Part shown: positions 36,217 to 46,639 of the stretch, one piece after another | Numbering within the stretch: position 1 is the first letter of the stretch | Layout of the letters: each line of letters begins with the position of its first letter | Assembly (NCBI GenBank): GCA_015956445.1 | Contig: WIUZ02000016.1 | Location: forward strand, 620,001-684,000 | Direction: 5' to 3' | Source of the DNA: Thelephora terrestris | Taxonomy: Eukaryota > Basidiomycota > Agaricomycetes > Thelephorales > Thelephoraceae | Length of the DNA: 64,000 nucleotides | Position numbers and translations under genes: made by a program | The notes under the pieces: generated by a model | Seen by the model: the letters and a program-made list of their open reading frames with translations, nothing else | Told to the model about the DNA's origin: nothing | The model's database searches: none

Positions 36217-37955
36217 ATGGTGAAAAGGCGAAAGAATACTGCACGTAAATCCGTTGGGGGTCTCGCCAAAAGGATAGAACTGGTGCCGGTTCCAGATCGG
36301 CTCCTTAGATCCCGCTCTGCCTCTTCCCGGGGTTCCCGGAGTTCAAGTGTTGCATCTGCGGTCCCTACCCCACCGCCTATGGAGATTGAAGGGGGGGATC
36401 AAGGTGACGTTATGCAGGTAGAGGAGAACCTGGATAAACCAGAAGCGGGCGATCCGTTTACCGATGATGTGCGTCTCCCTCCCTCTCTACTTTTGGGTCA
36501 TCATTCTCATATCCACAGTGGTGTGCACTGTGCTCTGACGGCCACGATACCTTGGTCACATGCAACAACTGCGGTGCTGCAAACTGCGGGACGTGTGTCC
36601 CAGGTCTCATCGAAGTTACCAACCAAGTCTTGAGCACCTGCTATTACAAATGCGTGGGATGTACTCATCGGGGTGCGCTTTTCGAGGTCAGTCGATGCTC
36701 TGGATGAAATACAACGACATCCTGATTAGTTCTTAGGGGCTCTTTTACAAGAGCAGCGGGAAGCCAGTCTTTCCATTGGGTATGGAGGTGGCTACCCACA
36801 ATCTTACCAGTACATACAAGAACCGGCTCAGAACACCTCGATTGGTCATAATCGAGTTCATCCTTGAATCGCTGGTGGACACGGGTACTGCAGGTTCGAT
36901 GTTGTTCATGTCCCTGGTTTCGAACTATACCCGGGAACATAAGGGCAACATCCACCACGAAAAAATCCTCTTCGATCTCAACAACGATGAAGCTCAAAAA
37001 CAACACGAGGCCTCCATGGTGAAAAGGGTGCAGCGTCTCAGAAAGATGTAGGTTTTCTTCTACGCAATATGGAAACCGAGATTCTCACAATGCCTGCCCT
37101 TAGGAATACCTTTGATCATGTGGTCGTCATAGTCCACACGCATTCAGATGATGAAAGGGGCGATCTTTTCATCACTTCCAAGAGCGACGAGTATCAGACA
37201 CCTCTCTCTGCTACCATCGAATATGTAGGCAACCAGTTAACGCTGCAAAGTAAGGCTAAAACAATTTCAAGTTTTTTCAGGTTATCGTTGGCAAAGCCGT
37301 ACGCGACTACGTAGCAGGGATGAAATACTCGTCCTTATTTATGCTTTCGTGTGGATCAGTCGTGCGGGTTGAAGAAGCTAGGAACGAACTCAAGAAGGTT
37401 GCCCAAGAGTAGGCAATGGAGTTACCTCGCTTGCTCGATATCTGACTTTGCTCCAGTTTCTTGATTGTAGACACCTTCGCCTTTGGGGCGAAGAAGGTCA
37501 TCAGCCAGTTCATAGCCATATGGATGATCTCCTATGCCAACAAGGTCATCGTTATGGGGATGTATGCAGACTCTTGCATAATTTCCCTATTGTACTCATC
37601 CGAGATTGGCCACCATACCTCAGTCCTATTTCTCAGCAATCGTCAACGTGGAGCAGATACGATGTCCGTGTCTCGCTATATCTGGGGGCACAGAAACCAA
37701 AGGCCGAACACCCACACTTTCCCCATCGCCTGTCCCTCCTGTCACAGGATTCACCCATGGAACCGTCTCCCAGAAACCGCAGCACACATAGGGGACCCCG
37801 TTGAGCTGCGTTGCAAACTTCTAGATGGTCCCTGGTTATACAAATGTAACGAGTCCTACCAAATCGCTGCACGTCCACCTTCCACCCCAGTAGAGGCCCC
37901 CTACGTTGGCACCTGGTACGCATGTACCTCGGATGGGGATGAACAATCGTCATAA
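36217..37955 (+). CDS. PHD-like zinc finger with caspase/CHAT-like domain
   Basis: The start MVKRRKNTARKSVGG is basic, suggesting nuclear import. A Ser/Pro linker leads, through an intron, to a PHD- or RING-like finger: WCALCSDGHD, then TCNNCGAANCGTC and CYYKCVGC. After GALFE an intron joins GLFYKSSGKPVFPLG. The domain that follows has HVVVIVHTHSDDERGDLFIT (His codons near 37,134 and 37,141), DYVAGMKYSSLFMLSCGSVV (Cys at 37,350-37,352), and FLIVDTFAFGAKKVISQFIA. A His strand, then a small-residue-flanked Cys after a hydrophobic strand, is the layout of caspase and CHAT peptidases. The C-terminus has a possible zinc ribbon (CPSCHRIHPW; WLYKCNES). Peptidase activity is inference. The 3' exons are less certain. 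It lies just upstream of the dioxygenase gene, same strand. Confidence 0.72.
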
Positions 37956-38741
37956 CGGAGATTTTGTGGACGTCTACTTGCTAATTTTCGGCTGCTCTCC
38001 CTACAACCATTTTATACATACGTCTTCCACCACTTGTTTGTTCCTTAACTACGCCTGCCTCATGACAAGATATTTTCCGCAGAAGTTGGTCATTAAACCG
38101 GTGTTTGGGAATTGCCACACAGCCATGGGTGCTCAGACCGTCACAACAACGGTTGAGGGAACTCTCTTTACTGGTTCTTTTCAAATTTCATCTTCAAACA
38201 CCTCTAAGTTCTAATGTCACCTCTGATTTACGGAATGGAAACAGTTTTCCCATTCCAGGGGGGATCCTGCCAGTTGTTTGGGCTCCCTTTCACGCCTACT
38301 CTCCACTCGCGATCTTCTTTCTCTCAGGTGTTCTTGAGCTTTTTGCTTTCTTGTCCAAGGCAAGCTTCCATCGTCTGTGCGGGTCACTTTGGGCCCTGTT
38401 GAGTACTCCCTCCTTCATTAGATGGCAACGTTTCTTACCTGTTGCAGGCAGCTGTGTCAAACTTAGTCGAAGATGTAGCTGACGGCACGAGGCCATCCAC
38501 GTTCCCCGCTTTCGGACCTTATTGCCTGCTGAAGCGGCGTCAATGCCTTGCCAAGCGGCTGGTTCTTTGGGGATCGATGTCCGTGACGGTTAGGTCCAAT
38601 TACAGTTGCCAGCACACAAGGACTATTTATGGTCTCTTTTATCTCTCCATCCCCCCTGTCTCTCCTTCCCCCTCCCCAGTTCACCCATCACCACTGGTGT
38701 GACGTTATACCCAGCAGCCCCCTCCCATACCGTTCCGACCT
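37956..38741. promoter_or_regulatory. Upstream region of the TET/JBP gene
   Basis: No gene is supported. Two versions of the phrase GGATGGCAAC/GGAATGGAAAC occur near 38,232 and 38,418, and a C/T-rich tract (38,640-38,735) directly precedes the start codon. Confidence 0.35.
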
Positions 38742-40098
38742 ATGCCATCCAAAGGTCAAGAATACTTTGGTTGGAGTTACGAAGAGATCTGCCAGGAACT
38801 CTTCGACAACACAGACCCATTGACGGATTTGGAGGAGATTGAGGTTTCCGCGTCGGCTCCAAGAATCAACAAAGTAGCTATCAAGCCCATAGCCGGTACA
38901 CAGGAGAATGAGTCCTCCTCCCAGAATTCAGGGTAAGCCCGTTTGTCTCTCACGTTGAAGCCTTTCACCTACATCCCCCTTGAGGCATCTTCCAACCCGC
39001 GTAAACGAAGCCAGCGTGCTCCGCGGTTTCATCAACCAGGACAAAAAATCGATAGCTGAAGCTAGGGCAGCCAAGGGTCAGATTTCTACGTCCCAGTGAT
39101 CTCCAATTGAAAACTGACACGTTCTATCCTTTCAAGTGGTCTTTGAAGGCTTTGACCTCCGTCAGACTGTTGAAGCTGCAAGAACCAAGGGTGCTAAACC
39201 CAATAATCGTGAACCGGAGCTTGAGACCCGGTGGCTTGACGACAGGCCACGTCTTGCAGTTGACAGGAACGGTATTCCAATCATTCTTCATATCCCCAAC
39301 TGGCATCGTAAAAAATCTTTGGTTGGTGTTTGCACACATTTCTCAGTTTCGTGCTCTGACTTTGAAGCAGGAGAGATTCAATGACCTCTGCTTGAAACTC
39401 GCAGAAAAGACTCCGCCTACTCCTGGTGATAGTGCTGATGGTGGGTATAGGAATTCCCCAGACGCTTACCAGGACGCCGAAGGTGAAGTTTCTGGCCGGA
39501 TAAAACTGGTCACCTGCTGGCACGCAATTGGGCACCCGGTAGGCACCTTTCTTCGATGTTTGTACAAAATTCTAATTTCTATCAGAACGATGCTCCTGTG
39601 CCATCGTCTTCTGTAACTGGGAGTGGACGAAAGTTTGCTGTTGCTACGACTGCCCTCTCTGACTTCAAATTGATCGCAAAACGGCTCAACAAGATCTTAG
39701 AGGTTCTGGACCCAGGAGCCGCATCCCAGTACTTGAACCTACGGCAAACTGCTATGGATAAGGTGCCCTATCTCCGTGCCTTCGATGCTGTGGACCCGTC
39801 ATATTGGCAGGGCAGGATGATCTTGTTCAACTCACAGACACCAGCTCATACGGACAACCGGTGCCCACCCCCAGAATGGACGCCACTCCATGCTGCAGGA
39901 ACTTTCACAGAAGGGGGATGTTTTTATGCTCATGACCTAAAACTCAGAATGAGGTACTTGCCCGGCGACCTCATCTTCTTGAGAGGTTATTCCCTTTCGC
40001 ATAGTGTAAAGCCATGGAAAGGAGGTCAGAGGATCTCTGTTGTCTACTTTACTCACGAGAGTGTTTGGCAACATTTTGACTGTGTTCTCACCTTGTAA
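38742..40098 (+). CDS. TET/JBP-type 2-oxoglutarate/Fe(II) dioxygenase
   Basis: TET/JBP enzymes oxidise 5-methylcytosine or thymine in DNA using Fe(II) and 2-oxoglutarate. Exons splice in frame: MPSKGQEYFGWSYEEICQEL; a short second exon (about 38,985-39,097); VVFEGFDLRQTVEAAR with VDRNGIPIILHIPNWHRKKSL; QERFNDLCLKLAEK with LVTCWHAIGHP; and the core. The HxD iron ligands are in QTPAHTDNRC (His 39,847-39,849, Asp 39,853-39,855), the distal His is in YSLSHSVKPW (40,000-40,002) and the 2-oxoglutarate Arg in GGQRISVVYFTH (40,030-40,032). Introns of about 45-60 nt precede and follow LVTCWHAIGHP. All active-site residues are present, so the gene looks functional. Such genes are expanded in mushrooms and often near KDZ transposons (Iyer et al. 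2014). Substrate is not shown by sequence. Confidence 0.9.
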
Positions 40099-40584
40099 CA
40101 TCTGATCATATCGAGGATACCGTACTCAAGTACTTTTCTGGCAAATCCATGGCAGAACCTCTGCCTCCTTTCCTCAGATGGCCCTGACAATGGGCCGCAG
40201 TGCGATCAGCATGATCACCATTAGTCAAAAGAAAGATGCACGTGACCCAGTAACGGTCACAAAACGCGTGAGGCCCACCGATCAACAGAGCTTCTGCTCG
40301 GCTACATCGCGTTGAGGTTGAACTCCGTTCTCCTTCCTCCGTTCCTCTCCCTCCATCCTCTATTTATTGGATGAAAACCTTTTAACGCCCGTCTTGTTTC
40401 AGCTCTTCCCTCTTGATGTTACTTCCTTTGTTTTTTGTAGGCTACCTTTCTCAACCTCTCGATCCTCGTGGTTACTCTGTGTTTGCCGGAGCCCTGACAG
40501 GTGATTCAAGTTTACCCTTTCTCTCTCTCTCAGCCTGCCCGGTGACTCTGTGTTTGCCGGAGCCTGGATGGGTTGTTTGACCTT
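40099..40584. other. Downstream of the TET/JBP gene
   Basis: No gene is supported. The phrase TTTATTGGATGAAAACC near 40,358 is another version of the upstream motif seen in this cluster. A phrase around GTGACTCTGTGTTTGCCGGAGCC occurs twice near 40,475 and 40,540. Confidence 0.35.
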
Positions 40585-40596
40585 TTTTCCCTAAGA

Positions 40597-41250
40597 GCAA
40601 GCCTGGGTTTCCAGGCCGCTGCTCTCTTGGGACTGGGAACTTCACCACATTTGGGTGTGTTCCCAGTCCTATAGCACGTTCACGTGCGTGTGGGTTCACC
40701 ACTGAGCATGCCTGGGTTTCCAGGCCGCTGCTCTCTTGGGACTGGGAACGTCACCACATTTGGGTGTGTTCCCAGTCCTATAGCACGTTCGTGTGCATGC
40801 GGGTTCACCGCTTTCCCTAAGAGCAAGCCTGGGTTTCCAGGCCGCTACTCTCTTGGGACTGGGAACGTCACCACATTTGGGTGCGTTCCCAGTCCTATAG
40901 CACGTTCGCGTGCGTGTGGGTTCACCACTGAGCATGCCTGGGTTTCCAGGCCGCTGCTCTCTTGGGACTGGGAACGTCACCACATTTGGGTGTGTTCCCA
41001 GTCCTATAGCACGTTCGTGTGCATGCGGGTTCACCGCTTTCCCTAAGAGCAAGCCTGGGTTTCCAGGCCGCTACTCTCTCGGGACTGGGAACTTCACCCC
41101 ATTTGGGTGTGTTCCCAGTCCTATAGCACGTTCGTGTGCATGCGGGTTCACCGCTTTCCCTAAGAGCAAGCCTGGGTTTCCAGGCCGCTACTCTCTCGGG
41201 ACTGGGAACTTCACCCCATTTGGGTGTGTTCCCAGTCCTAAAGCACGTTC
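40597..41250 (+). repeat. Tandem repeat, 108-119-bp unit, six copies
   Basis: Units start with GCCTGGGTTTCCAGGCCGCT and contain GGGACTGGGAAC followed about 25 bp later by GTTCCCAGTCCT, so each can form a hairpin. Two junction types occur, CACTGAGCATGCC and CTTTCCCTAAGAGCAAGCC. Open frames through the array, up to 164 codons, simply reflect a unit length often divisible by three. Confidence 0.9.
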
Positions 41251-41905
41251 CACCTGCAAGTGGATTTGTCCAGAAAGTAGTTTAAAAATCTTTTATATTC
41301 GACAAACAGAGCTCGCGATTCAAGCTAAATCGAGTTCTAATGGAAGAGAGGCAACCCTCCAAGTCACAACATACTTGCCAAGAAGATGTTGGTTCCGTGG
41401 GTAAGTGAGGCCTTCTTGTGCCATTTCCTTTTGTCCTTTGTCTTGCTGGATGTATAGGCCACAGGTAGCATATAGAGGTTGGCACTTGATCACATAATGT
41501 ACAGAGTGATCTCGAAGCCTGTGCAGGTGTTCAAAGCCGTCAACTAACGGAAAGGTATGTCAATAAAATGACTCGATTGATTGATTAAGAGAGTTTGAGA
41601 TGGGAATAATGGGTATTGACTAGATGAAGTATACAGAGCAGGTGTGGAGGTTGCGGGACAGGTGGCAGGCAAGAAGCAAAGCAACAAGAGAGTATGAAAC
41701 ATGCTCTATCGTTGATCTTGTTAACTGCAGAAGATTGGTTCACAATGCCCTCCCGGCAGAACCCATTTTCAATTTTTCCTCTCCTCCCATTCGCTTCCAA
41801 ACATGCCCGTAAACAAGCAATGAAACCAGGACCAATTCCTTACACAGAATTCCTCCCACGATGAGGCAGTGGTACAGGGTAGCTGGGGATGTACGTCAGT
41901 TGCCC
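41251..41905. other. Gene-poor interval
   Basis: No supported gene; ordinary AT-balanced sequence with short frames only. Confidence 0.4.
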
Positions 41906-43036
41906 CTAACACCCTAGGAAAATAAAGCCACGTACGGTAGTTTCCATCCTCTCCCAAAGTGCCTCTCCCCTCTCCTCTGCTGGCTTCCGCTTGTAGAACA
42001 CCTTGACTACAAAGGCAACGTCTGATGGGTCCTCTTCCAAGGGTTCCATCTCCATCATCTTCATCAGAGGTGGCGAAGATGGAACCAGCACCGGTTCCAC
42101 CCTCACCGTAGTCTCTAGGATGATGGGCAAGGGTGTTCCTGCCTCTGAGTTGGTTCCAGTTGCGTTGGTCGCGACCGTATCCTCAGGAGCAGCCCTCTTC
42201 TCAGCATTGCTGATGGCTTTTTTACGAAGGTCCTCTATCACACTCTTACAGTGAAGGCAGTACTTCTTCCACAAGTTGATCGTGTGGTTTGACATCTAAA
42301 GCAAAGGTAGGCAAAACCCTTAAGTTGGCATTGCGCGGTTTTCAACTCAGAACGACGCACCTTGTTGTACAGATGCTTAGCAAGAAGGTCATACTTGAGG
42401 GCTGCATTTTTTCGAAACATTGCTGCAATGTACTGCAACGACTTTACACACTCCGCCTCCTTAAAACGCCGCAACCACTTCGGCACTTCCCCTCTCGGCC
42501 TGCCTTTCCTTGGCTTCTGCACCGGTACCGTTGGATAATCATTAGGATCCATAAGCATCCCCTTCTCATATGAGTCAAACAGGAACTCAGGAGTGACAGT
42601 AGGTTTCTTGCTGTCTTGAGCCTCATACCATGCTTCGTCATGATGGTCTCGTTCCCACCTGTCAAGGACGACATAATCCGCACCCTCCACGTCGTCTGAA
42701 AACCTCCCCCCTTCAACCTAGGGAATGTAGTAATGTTAGGCATGAAATTGTTGAAGGAAAGGTGCTCACTCGGAACAACTTGGCGATCTTTCCTCATTTC
42801 CTGAGGATGATCGGGACAAGGGAGGCCATCTGTTTCTCGACATCATACTCAAAAAGCTTGGGCTGTATGAGTGGTGGGGCGGACATGGTATGTACCCCTG
42901 TGGCGTTGTCAGGTGGCAGAGAGGGAGGAGTAGGATCTGCTCGGATGAGTGAATGAGCTGGCAAGGCTTCAGACGAAGGTCCTCCCGATAAACCACCTAG
43001 GTTGTCAGAATGTGTCAAATCTTGGTGCGACAGCAT
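41906..43036 (-). pseudogene. BRCT-like domain gene, probably broken
   Basis: Minus-strand frames together suggest one gene: LFEYDVEKQMASLVPIILRK, then GKIAKLF, DVEGADYVVLDRWERD, PTVTPEFLFDSYEKGMLMD and PNDYPTVPVQKPRKGRPRG, followed by LLAKHLYNK and a charged C-terminus ending FIFLGC. The order (start of a helix, GKI, ADYVVL, then VTPEFLFDSY) is that of a BRCT domain, which binds phosphopeptides or DNA ends. An in-frame TGA stands between ILRK and GKIAKL (42,794-42,796), and no GT-AG intron removes it. I therefore call it a probable pseudogene, although an unseen splice form is possible. The start (MLSHQDLTH at 43,036 or MSAPPLIQPK at 42,886) is uncertain. Confidence 0.4.
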
Positions 43037-43254
43037 CCCAGCGACCCCTTTGACGAAAGAGCTAAATGAGGGTAGATGCGAGTTCAGATTCAGGATGAGA
43101 TTGAACGAAATGGATGAGTGACTGATCGGATTGCCAGGAGCGATCGATTTGGCTTGATCGGCACAATCCCAAAGAAGCCTGCTTCCCATTGGTACTGTGA
43201 AGACTCCATAGGAATCCAAAATTGGGTAGCAAGTAAAGATCACAAGGACAGATT

Positions 43255-43333
43255 GGGGCAGCGGTTAAGCCCTATGATGAGCCTCTTCGACAGGGTGAAA
43301 CCAAAGTCCAAGGCTGTGGGTTCCATTCCCGCC
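43255..43333 (+). mobile_element. SINE-like sequence with tRNA-Leu-like head
   Basis: GGGGCAGCGGTTAAGCC (43,255-43,271) resembles the A box and D arm of leucine tRNAs (GGCCGAGCGGTTAAGGC). GTGGGTTCCATTCCCGCC (43,316-43,333) resembles a T arm with B box GGTTCCATTCC. The spacing of about 60 bp suits a type 2 tRNA, but the cloverleaf is degenerate and no clean anticodon stem is visible. It is best explained as the promoter head of a SINE; the tail end was not located. Confidence 0.4.
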
Positions 43334-44019
43334 AAAGCCAACATAGTTGTTCCCTATGTATCGGATGTGTGCACACTTCCAATATATGGGCAACTACTTT
43401 TGCTGATAGTTTTGATCCAGACAGTTCAGATTTTTTTTTCTTGGAAAAACTCTCATGCACTGTGCCAAGGGTGAGTATTCCAGACTGTCTGGGGAACTCT
43501 GTTAGGGAGATGGCCAATCACAGTCACACCATTCCAAAGGAACAGAAATACAGACAATCCTCAACTTGTTCTTCACTGAAAAAATGAAATGTGTTTTATT
43601 TTGTTCCAAATAAACTAGATCTCCCATCACAATAGAATTTTTATGCACCAGGGACCTTGACAAACCCGGTGCAAACCCCAACAAACAGAAAGGGGGGTAC
43701 AGGAGCGCACGAAGAATAGGCACAACAAGATAGTAGGAGGTGACGATGACCTGAAAACATGAGTCTGGGCGGTTTTGAAGTGCATTTACAAGGTTGGGCT
43801 GGACCTACCTATCTTCTTGGACATGTTGAGTTGTGGGTGTAGCACAGCAACAGAAGATAGTGTGGGGAGGTACCAGAGGAGCCCGTTGATGAATAGCGTT
43901 GAGCTTCCACAAATACTCAACAGAAGGAAGAAGTTGAAGTCAGCATGCCCCAGGCTGGAGATCCACACCCTTTGGCAAAAAATCAAGAGATCCAAAATTG
44001 ACCTTGCCCCCTTCCATCA
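43334..44019. other. Unassigned interval before the LINE tail
   Basis: No supported gene. It may contain the body of the SINE-like element and ends at the target flank of the LINE. Confidence 0.35.
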
Positions 44020-46610
44020 TTTTTTTTTTTTTTTTTTTTTTTTGGTGCTAGTTTATTGTGTGGAGACACGTGGTGTCTATGTTACACATTACAATCGGCA
44101 AGGTCAGGGGTGGGTGGGGGAGGATATTGGGAGAGGTTTGAATCGGTGCGGCAGGAGACGTGATGGTGGCCCGGTCTCCGCCAGGTTTGTGTACATAACC
44201 CTCTAGCACTTCCCTCCTCTTCGGCCGTTTATCCTTCCTTCCTTTCCTTTACCTTCTTCTCCATCTCGTTCTGGGGGGGAATTTTGAGGGAATAGGTCGA
44301 GCGGACAGACAGGGGGGAGGGGGATAAACCCGGGGTGGATATGGTGTAGCCTAGAGTGTATTAGCGACGGAATGGAGGGGGGTGACTCACCCTTGTGTGT
44401 GCGGCCTCCTTCGCATCGTTAGGCTTTCCTGACATCCATGGCTATCGTTTGGCGAGTGCGGGCTGCTGATAGCGTCTCCCAGCGTTGCTTCATTCTGGTT
44501 CAGTGTTCGATCGAGCGCGTTTCTCTTTCTTCTCTTTCTTCTTTAATACGAGGCCGTCTGCCGGACGTACTTCCCCGAAGGTGGTCCTGAGGCGGTTCGT
44601 GTCGCTGATGAATTGAAGGAGGGGAGGGATGCAAGAGTGATCACTGAACAGGTGGTGTAGGGTGAATTCGTCTCTGCCTATGTTCGCTTGTAGGCGCGCT
44701 CTGGCTCTGGAGTAATGTGGGCAAAAGAAAATGAGGTGTGGGATGGATTCGTGCGTCCCTTGCGGGCAGTGCGGGCAATCGGGCAACTCAGCTCGTTTGA
44801 TCCTAAAAAGGACTTTGTTGACTGGGACATGCGTGGTCCTTAGCTGAGTTAGTAGGCTCGCTTGGTTTCGCTTGAGTTGGGAGATGGTGTGGAGGTAGTC
44901 GTCGGTAGGGAGGGAGTTGTCGATGTCGTTGATGAGTTGGAATCTAGGCGACGCGGCCCACTCCGCGTTCCATCGGGTCTTGAGGTTTTTCTTGAGGACC
45001 TGTCTCGTGGCGGAGATGCTGATCGGTAGGGGTTTGCGTCTTAGGAAAGTTGGGAGTTTCACCGTTTCGCTGTTCTCGCCTTTGGCTGCTGACTTCGCTG
45101 CTGCATCCGCTATCTCGTTACCCTCTATCCCTTCGTGGCCGGGCGTCCAGACAAGGTCAATCTTGCACCATTGTTTCAGCCTCCATTCGTTCCAGCCGTG
45201 GCTTCCGTCCTTCAACTTGGTCCGGCCTTCTCCCATCTTGTATCCGTTGACTTTGATCCCTCGTTTCCGGGCTTGTTGGACCTGGAAGTCTTCGAGTGCG
45301 TCATGGATCCGGTCCAGGATGTGGTGCCCTGGTCTGGATCTCTGTGTGCGGAGGGCCATTAGTACCGCCTGGTTGTCCATGCCGATCGTAACTCGGTTGA
45401 GTCTACAGTTTAGGTCTTTGAGGATCTGAAAAGCAAGGACGACTGCGAGTGCTTCTGCTTCGTAAACAGTGTGTTCAGTGTCTTTACCTAAGTGGTATTT
45501 GAGAGTCTTTGACACTGCACCGTGTCGCATTAGAACCGCTGCCGCCCCTATGTTGTGTTCGAAGCCTGAGCCGTCGGTGTAGATTCTCATGCCGGTCGTT
45601 TGGTTGGCGATCTCTATCGCCTGTTTCCTGTCCTCCTCTATCGTGATGTCGGCTTGAGCTCGGTGATTACGTCGTCTCCTCGAGGTGAGGATTGTTTTGT
45701 AGTTCATCGGCTTCACACCTGTTGTCAGGAAGAGGAGGTGGAGGGGGCTTCTGTGGCGTTTGACTATCCTGTTGACGGCTTTGTGGACTGGCTTGTACAG
45801 GGGGTGGCTGGGTGGGAGTGTGACTAGGCGTGTTGCAGAACGGATTAGACTTTTGAGGAAGAGGAGGTGGGGAGGAGGTAGGGATGCATGGGCATTGAGG
45901 ACGTCACCGGCAGTTGTGCGCATTGCACCTAGGGTCGTAATGACTGCTCGTCTTTGCTCGGAAATGAGCTTCTGCGTGAACTTTACCGCTCCTGTTCTGC
46001 GCTTGCCTGTTGGGGTTGCGTGGGGGATAGTGTACCAGACGTCTGCTGCGTAAGACATCTTTGGTAGCGCAACTGTGGTGTACAGTTTTCTCATTCCCTG
46101 GGCAGATATGCCTGTGGACGTACGCGTGAGCCGTCGAATGAGGTTGACCCAGGCGGCTGCTGCCCTGGCCGCCTTCTCTCTCTGTGCTGTCCATTTGAGT
46201 TTTGGGTCGAAGAGTATACCTAGAAAACGGTAGGTTTGCACCGGAGTGACTGTTGTGAGCTTGTTAGTGTGCGGGCAGGTAAACGTGAGGGGAGTGGGAG
46301 GAAGGGGCTTAGTGGAGAAGTTCATTATAGCGAGCTTGGATAATTCAAATTGGGAGTTGTGGGACTTGGACCAGTCGAAGGCGCCACCCGGTCGCATCAT
46401 CATTTCTGATAGCTTCTTGTGCGTATCGGAGGTGTCTTTGCCTATCGCTAGGAGCGCTACGTCATCCACATAACCGAATTGGAATTCATCACGTGCCGTT
46501 GGTGGGCTGATTTCTAAGAGACCGGCATTGTAGAAGGCATAGTAGATCATCGACAGCGGGCAGCCTTGATTATTGCCGTTGTTGATCAGGATTAAAGGGT
46601 GACTTAGGAC
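44020..46610 (-). mobile_element. 5'-truncated LINE with RT and RNase H, poly(A) tail
   Basis: A 24-bp T run (44,020-44,043) is the poly(A) tail of a minus-strand insertion; it is followed by a 3' untranslated region and the end of ORF2. The 5' end is lost within the reverse transcriptase around 46,600-46,620. Long uninterrupted coding capacity indicates a fairly recent insertion, and 5' truncation is the usual outcome of target-primed reverse transcription. I found no clear target-site duplication by eye. Confidence 0.9.
44490..46606 (-). CDS. LINE ORF2 fragment: reverse transcriptase, RNase H, zinc knuckle
   Basis: The frame is open upstream of the first Met at 46,550, giving PLILINNGNNQGCPLSM (RT block before the active site) and then FGYVDDVALLAIG, the catalytic YVDD. 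Thumb-region blocks include YRFLGILFDPKLKW. RNase H follows with MRIYTDGSGFEHNIGAA (Asp), YEAEALAVVLAFQ (Glu), IGMDNQAVLMAL (Asp) and DLVWTPGHEGIEGNEIAD (His and Asp), so all four acidic residues are present. A CCHC-like knuckle CPHCPQGTHESIPHLIFFC precedes a basic end, SNTEPE. RT plus RNase H with a C-terminal knuckle fits Tad1/I-like fungal LINEs. The endonuclease and N-terminal RT are missing through 5' truncation, so it cannot transpose by itself. Confidence 0.93.
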
Positions 46611-46639
46611 TGTGAGTTAGAACAACAACATTTAATCTC

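Noticed and set aside
40684-41404. Open frames of 120 and 164 codons with repeated GFPGR-SLGTGN units
   Set aside because: These only reflect the 110-119-bp tandem repeat and occur on both strands.
43255-43333. A functional tRNA-Leu gene
   Set aside because: The acceptor and anticodon stems do not pair and the T-loop sequence departs from consensus; a SINE head fits better.
44917-45827. Plus-strand open frames of 170 and 75 codons opposite the LINE
   Set aside because: They are antisense shadows of the RT/RNase H frame, with no independent features.
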